Shown here one piece after another: positions 59,665 through 64,000 of a stretch of 64,000 nucleotides of DNA. The position numbers were made by a program, and so were the translations under genes. Each line of letters opens with the position of its first letter. The stretch's first letter is position 1. The stretch is taken from NCBI GenBank assembly GCA_022835595.1, contig BQUP01000002.1:2280534-2344533 (forward strand), written 5' to 3'. Origin of the DNA: Cystobasidium ongulense (Eukaryota; Basidiomycota; Cystobasidiomycetes; Cystobasidiales; Cystobasidiaceae). Under the pieces are notes generated by a model that did no database searches, had not been told where the DNA came from, and saw nothing but the letters and a program-made list of their open reading frames with translations.

Positions 59665-60186
59665 GTCCGCCAGTCGGGCACTGAGGGACGCTGTACAGGG
59701 CTCCAATCCAGGCCGAGCAGTGTAGATGGATGGGTACAATGCACAATATCTTCAAAGCAAGCATGGCCGTCCAAAAGCTCGAAAAGCAGTGGCGGATGAT
59801 CGGACTCGGTGGACGGCAGGCGCAATCATGGCATGGGGGTGGATGGAGGCGGACAGTGGTGTGTGTGTGGATGCGAGCAGGGCATGGATGCGCTGGATGG
59901 CTGCACACGGAGGCGTGTGTCGGACCCTTCCGCCGAAAAGCCGGCATGGCCACCTCGCTTATCGCGCCATGGCCAGCAGCAGCAAGAGTCACCAGCTTGA
60001 ATCCTGCGCGATGGCTGTTGGATCCACACCACCCACGCAGTCCACCACAGCTGCATTGCTGCACACGCGTACACACCTCGCTCAAGTCGCCAGTCATACT
60101 CGAACAGTCCCGCCTGCAGCACCTCATCAGAGGTTCGAACAGACATCAGACAGCCGAGTCGCCTCTCGCTCGACAAGCACACCACC
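59665..60186. promoter_or_regulatory. Divergent promoter region upstream of the fusion gene
   Basis: 522 bp between two outward-facing starts, GC-rich, with many open frames that have no recognisable content. No specific motif called. Confidence 0.4.
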
Positions 60187-63100
60187 ATGGCAGCCGACAG
60201 CAGCACCTCGAGTGCATGGGGCACATCCAGCTATCCCCCGTCTCCCGGCACGGCACACGAGGGAGACAACGACGCAACCGAGACAGGGCCATCGTCCACC
60301 GCAGCCTCGTCCGTCTTCCTGCCCGACAATGGCAAAGCAAGACCTCGCCATAAACGAGAACTCCGCCGCTTTGCAACTCAATGCGCTACAGTCGATGACC
60401 CTGCCAGTGGTATGCACGACCAACACAACGCCAGCTCGGTGCCTATATACATGACAGCTACCTTCAAAGGAACTGCCGGTGCTGGAAGATATGATTGTAA
60501 GCGGTTGCGCTCGCTAGACTATACTTCACCCTCGCCACTCGGCTGACGACCTTTGGCTCGTCGCTTCGCTTCAAGATACCCGCTCTGGCAATCCAACGAG
60601 GAGCTTTTTAGGTGAGCATTCCCTCGTCTACCTTGTTCGCAGCCCGCTGCACGCAGACTAGTAACAAACTACTGCCACCGAGCAACTCCGACCCTCCGCC
60701 AAGCGATGCACTCAGCTGACATCCTCCTCTCATTGTTTCCCTTCCGGCACCCCCATGTCTACATCCAACAGAACACCATATTGCAAAGATCTCAAATGCA
60801 AGGCATGCTTTCGTAGTTTCTTCCGGTATGGGTGCTCTGGATGTCATCCTACGAGGGCTCAAGAAGGATGATGAAATAGTTGCTGGTGAGTCGGACATCT
60901 CGACTAGCGTACAATAGGCACTAGATCCTTGGATCAGAAGCTGACCCAGTCAACTCACCTCCGCAGGCAATGACCTATACGGCGGATCCAATCGTCTCTT
61001 GACCTATCTAAAGACATCCGGCGGACACCCAGTCCACCACGTTGATACCACACAACCAGATCTACTCCTACCACTCCTCCAACAACCAAATAGCAAAATT
61101 CGCTACGTACTCCTCGAATCGCCTACGAATCCTTTACTTCAAATCGTGGACATTGAAACTATTTCAAACATGGTGCATCGGTACATTCCTGAGGCTATTG
61201 TTATTGTTGACAATACTATGATGAGCCCTTTCTTGCAACGACCTCTAGAGTTGGGTGCGGATGTAGTCTATGATTCGGCGACAAAGTATTTGAGCGGTCA
61301 TCATGACCTTATGGCTGGTGCTATTTATTGTGATCGCGAGGATGTCGCGCAGGTGAGCAGATTCTGCCATTCAGCCTCTGAGATTGACTGACAGATCTAA
61401 TTGTATTTGTTTTCGCAGCACATGGCATTCACAATCAATACCATCGGTAATGGTCTATCACCTTTTGATTCCTTCCTTCTCCTACGCGGAATCAAGACGA
61501 TGGCAATCAGAATGGAACGACAAGTCAGTACAGCTTGTCTAGTAGCTACGTACTTAGACAATCTAGGATTTAAAGTCAATTTCCCATCGTTGGCCTCGCA
61601 CCCGGGCAAAGAAATACATGATAGATTAGCTAAAGGTCCCGGTGCTGTCATGTCTTTTGAAACTGGTGATGTTGCTCTAAGTGAGAAGATTGTTGGAGCT
61701 ACTAGATTATGGGGTATCTCTGTCTCCTTTGGAGCTGTTAATAGCTTGATCAGTATGCCTTGCTTGATGTCGTGAGTCACCTAAATTTCATATTCCATAT
61801 AGGAATTTGAATGACTAAACAGCTGAATTCCCCCTCCTGCTTTAGACACGCATCTATTGATCCAAAAATCAGAAAAGAGAGGAATTTACCAGAACATCTA
61901 ATTAGATTATGCGTTGGAATAGAAGATGCAGATGATTTATTAGATGATTTAGAATCTGCTTTATTGCAAGCTGGTGCTATTAGAATAGTCGACGATGTTG
62001 AGGCTCCTGGACAGCAGAAATTGGAACGTGTACTGCCTGAAGAAGAAGCTCGGGCACAGGCCGAAGCTCAAGCTGGACTCGTTACTCAAGATCAAGAGGG
62101 AGGTTTGGCGACTGTACATAGGGAGATTCCGGACTTCATTACTTCCGCTCCTGGCAAAGTTATACTGTTCGGTGAGCATGCCGTTGTGCATGGCGTGGTG
62201 AGTCAACAATCTAGCAGAGAACGCCCACTTCAATCAAGGTCCAACTTGCTGATATCGCTGTTCTTTTACTTAGACCGCCATTGCAGGGGCTTTAGATTTA
62301 CGCTGCTATTGCCACGTTTCTAGCCGAAGTGACGACAAGATCAGCTTAGTATTACCAGATATAGGAATCGATAGAACATGGTCAATTTCAGAATTGCCTT
62401 TTGATAAAGCATCAGAATCGAGTGATACAGCAGATGACGTAGAACATGATACAATGCCAAACGCTTCTAGATCTCCTGATCCTAGTTTATTATCTTTGAT
62501 TGCTAGTAGGACCAGTTTAGCAGGTAACCTAGATGAAGAAAAGGTTAAGAATGATAAAGCTAGTTTGGCAGTTCAGGCTTTCTTATATCTTTACATGAGA
62601 CTAGCCAAGTCCGAAAAACCGTGAGTGTTAATTGTATTTACACCGGTACGAAAGAAGCGGGAACATGATACTGAGCAAAACAATGTCTTTCATTTTACTA
62701 GTGTCGCTCGAACATTCACTCTTCGCTCGGCTCTGCCCATTGGAGCAGGCTTAGGCTCCTCCGCAGCTGTATCCGTGTGCCTTTCTTCCGCACTTCTTTA
62801 CCTCAATGGTCATCTCCACCTACCAGGACAATCCTCACCTCCTTCGACTCAGTATCCAAACCCACCGACTTCGCATATAGTATCACACGATGCAGCTCAT
62901 TCAATCAATTCTTGGGCTTTCGTGGCGGAAACTATATTGCACGGTAATCCTTCTGGTGTCGACAATTCCGTCTCTACACTTGGAAGCGCTCTTATTTTCC
63001 AGAAATCGAAATTCCCTGGTGAAAAGCCTAGTATGAAATCGTTACATCAGTGAGTACATGCCACAAGAGGGACATGTAATGATGTTCGAAACAGCCTACT

Positions 63101-63831
63101 GATCTTAACGCCTTGCTGAATGGTACAACAGTTTCAAATCCATTCGCTTCTTGCTTACGGATACCAAGATACCGAGAGATACCAAGACATTAGTAGCAAA
63201 TGTCAACAAGAAAAGGCAAGAAGATCCAGAATACATCAATGGAATATTGAAGGAAATTCAAGGTATTTCAGATCAAGCTATAATCGCATTAGATAGCGAT
63301 AACTTGTCGAGACATGAACAAATTGCGAGATTGGAAAGATTGGTTGATAGAAATCATGAATTATTAAGGTTGTTGGATGTCTCCCACTCGGCTCTAGAAG
63401 CTATCAAGATTAAAGCTTCTCAAGAACCGTTTGGTTTACATACTAAATTAACTGGTGCTGGTGGAGGTGGATGTGCTGTTACTGTTGTTCCGGATGGTAA
63501 GTCGACTTCTGATATCATTTCGATAGCAGCTTTAACTGGATCAATACTTATGCCATTCTATCGGATCTTTTTAGACTTCCCCGAAGAGAAACTGCAGCAA
63601 CTGCGAGCTGAATTGCATTCCGATGGATTCGCATGCTATGAAACGGCAGTAGGAGGAAGTGGAGTAGGTGTACTACCTTTACCTTCGAAATCAGGAGAAT
63701 CGTCAACACACGTATCTGGAGAAGCGGGAGCTGAAGAAGATGTGCTCCCTTTGGCGGAACAATTTAGGAATGTACAGGGTGGTAAATTGGCTGAACTTGG
63801 TGATTCATTGGGTAAATGGGCGTATGCTTGA
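60187..63831 (+). CDS. Fusion: cystathionine beta-lyase (STR3/met-2 type) + mevalonate kinase (ERG12 type)
   Basis: Nine exons (60187-60496, 60576-60611, 60772-60885, 60967-61352, 61419-61771, 61846-62197, 62274-62620, 62702-63049, 63132-63831) total 2946 nt, giving 981 aa with all frames restored. Residues about 80-445 are a PLP enzyme making homocysteine from cystathionine: SSVPIYMTATFKG, YTRSGNPTRSFLE, SSGMGALDV, and the PLP lysine in DSATKYLSGHHDLMAG. Residues about 497-970 are a GHMP kinase phosphorylating mevalonate: SAPGKVILFGEHAVVHG, PIGAGLGSSAAVSV, GNPSGVDNSVSTLG with the catalytic Asp, and KLTGAGGGGCAV. Exon 6 alone encodes the lyase C-terminus, a linker of about 50 residues rich in Glu/Ala/Gln (PEEEARAQAEAQAG), and the kinase N-terminus. 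No in-frame ATG separates them. Both halves look complete. Confidence 0.92.
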
Positions 63832-64000
63832 TGGACATGGCATGCATGAGCGAATACCTTTCTAATTGAAGTTCTAGTCAGTCTCTGCAATAATTGCGTT
63901 TATGTGACTGTTTGTGATTCCTTTTCTTTTGTAGTCTGTAGCTCTTTACTTTACTTTACTTCCCTGCCCGGTCTTTTGTAAAAACGAACTCACACCCACG
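63832..64000. other. 3' flank of the fusion gene
   Basis: Downstream sequence with a T/A-rich stretch and repeated CTTTA units near 63947-63961; probably the 3' UTR. No gene visible before the window ends. Confidence 0.4.

Noticed and set aside
59730-60454. Two long overlapping frames on + running into the fusion gene start
   Set aside because: They are His/Arg/Pro-rich frames in the GC-rich promoter. The lyase frame from ATG 60187 is the one that joins the downstream exons correctly.
1-64000. Search for transposons, LTR elements, virus-like genes, CRISPR arrays and rRNA
   Set aside because: No reverse transcriptase, integrase, transposase, capsid-like frames, terminal repeats or rRNA stretches were seen on either strand.

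Overview
The window reads as nuclear DNA of a basidiomycete fungus. Nearly every recognisable gene is split by many short introns (about 60-100 nt) with GT(A/G)AG(T/C) donors. The gene set is fungal: CYT1, an AMSH/Sst2-type protease, OMA1, YPK9-type P5B ATPase, KAP123, NUP85, GCD7, an RTC4-domain protein, a CLN-type G1 cyclin and cystathionine beta-lyase. Intron density and base composition would fit Ustilaginomycotina, but I cannot place it further. I saw no rRNA, tRNA, CRISPR array, transposon or viral element.

Layout. 1-3.6 kb: 5' part of a drug-efflux type MFS transporter (-), divergent from a 14-exon amidase (+). 4.0-11.2 kb: cytochrome c1 (-), a small KGG-motif protein (+), an AMSH-like deubiquitinase (-) and a possible 55-aa gene (+). 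11.3-24.7 kb: OMA1, a doubtful small gene, a bZIP factor, a P5B ATPase and a membrane-anchored coiled-coil protein, all on -. 25.2-28.1 kb: a Cys-rich membrane protein and two adjacent UPF0057/PMP3 genes (-). 28.6-39.1 kb: KAP123 and NUP85 (-), with NUP85 sharing a 143-bp head-to-head promoter with GCD7/eIF2B-beta (+). 39.5-49 kb: a coiled-coil protein (-), an FAD monooxygenase (-), an RTC4-domain protein (+) and a G1 cyclin (-). 49-53.7 kb: almost 5 kb without a convincing gene, upstream of the cyclin. 53.9-59.1 kb: an about 1.6-kb segment present twice, 3.63 kb apart, with orphan genes between the copies. 59.1-63.8 kb: an unknown 260-aa protein (-) and, divergent from it, a 9-exon gene.

The most striking object is that last gene (60187-63831, +). 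One continuous splice model of 2946 nt encodes 981 residues. A complete cystathionine beta-lyase (methionine pathway) is followed by an acidic/Gln/Ala-rich linker and a complete mevalonate kinase (sterol/isoprenoid pathway). No in-frame start codon precedes the kinase.

Most other genes are housekeeping and functionally independent: respiration, mitochondrial quality control, nuclear transport, translation initiation and cell cycle. The 53.9-59.1 kb block is the accessory part. It holds a small CxxC protein gene, a decayed paralogue of it, a truncated copy of a neighbour's 3' end, and two orphan genes. All splice models were assembled by eye; where total coding length came out divisible by three, I say so.
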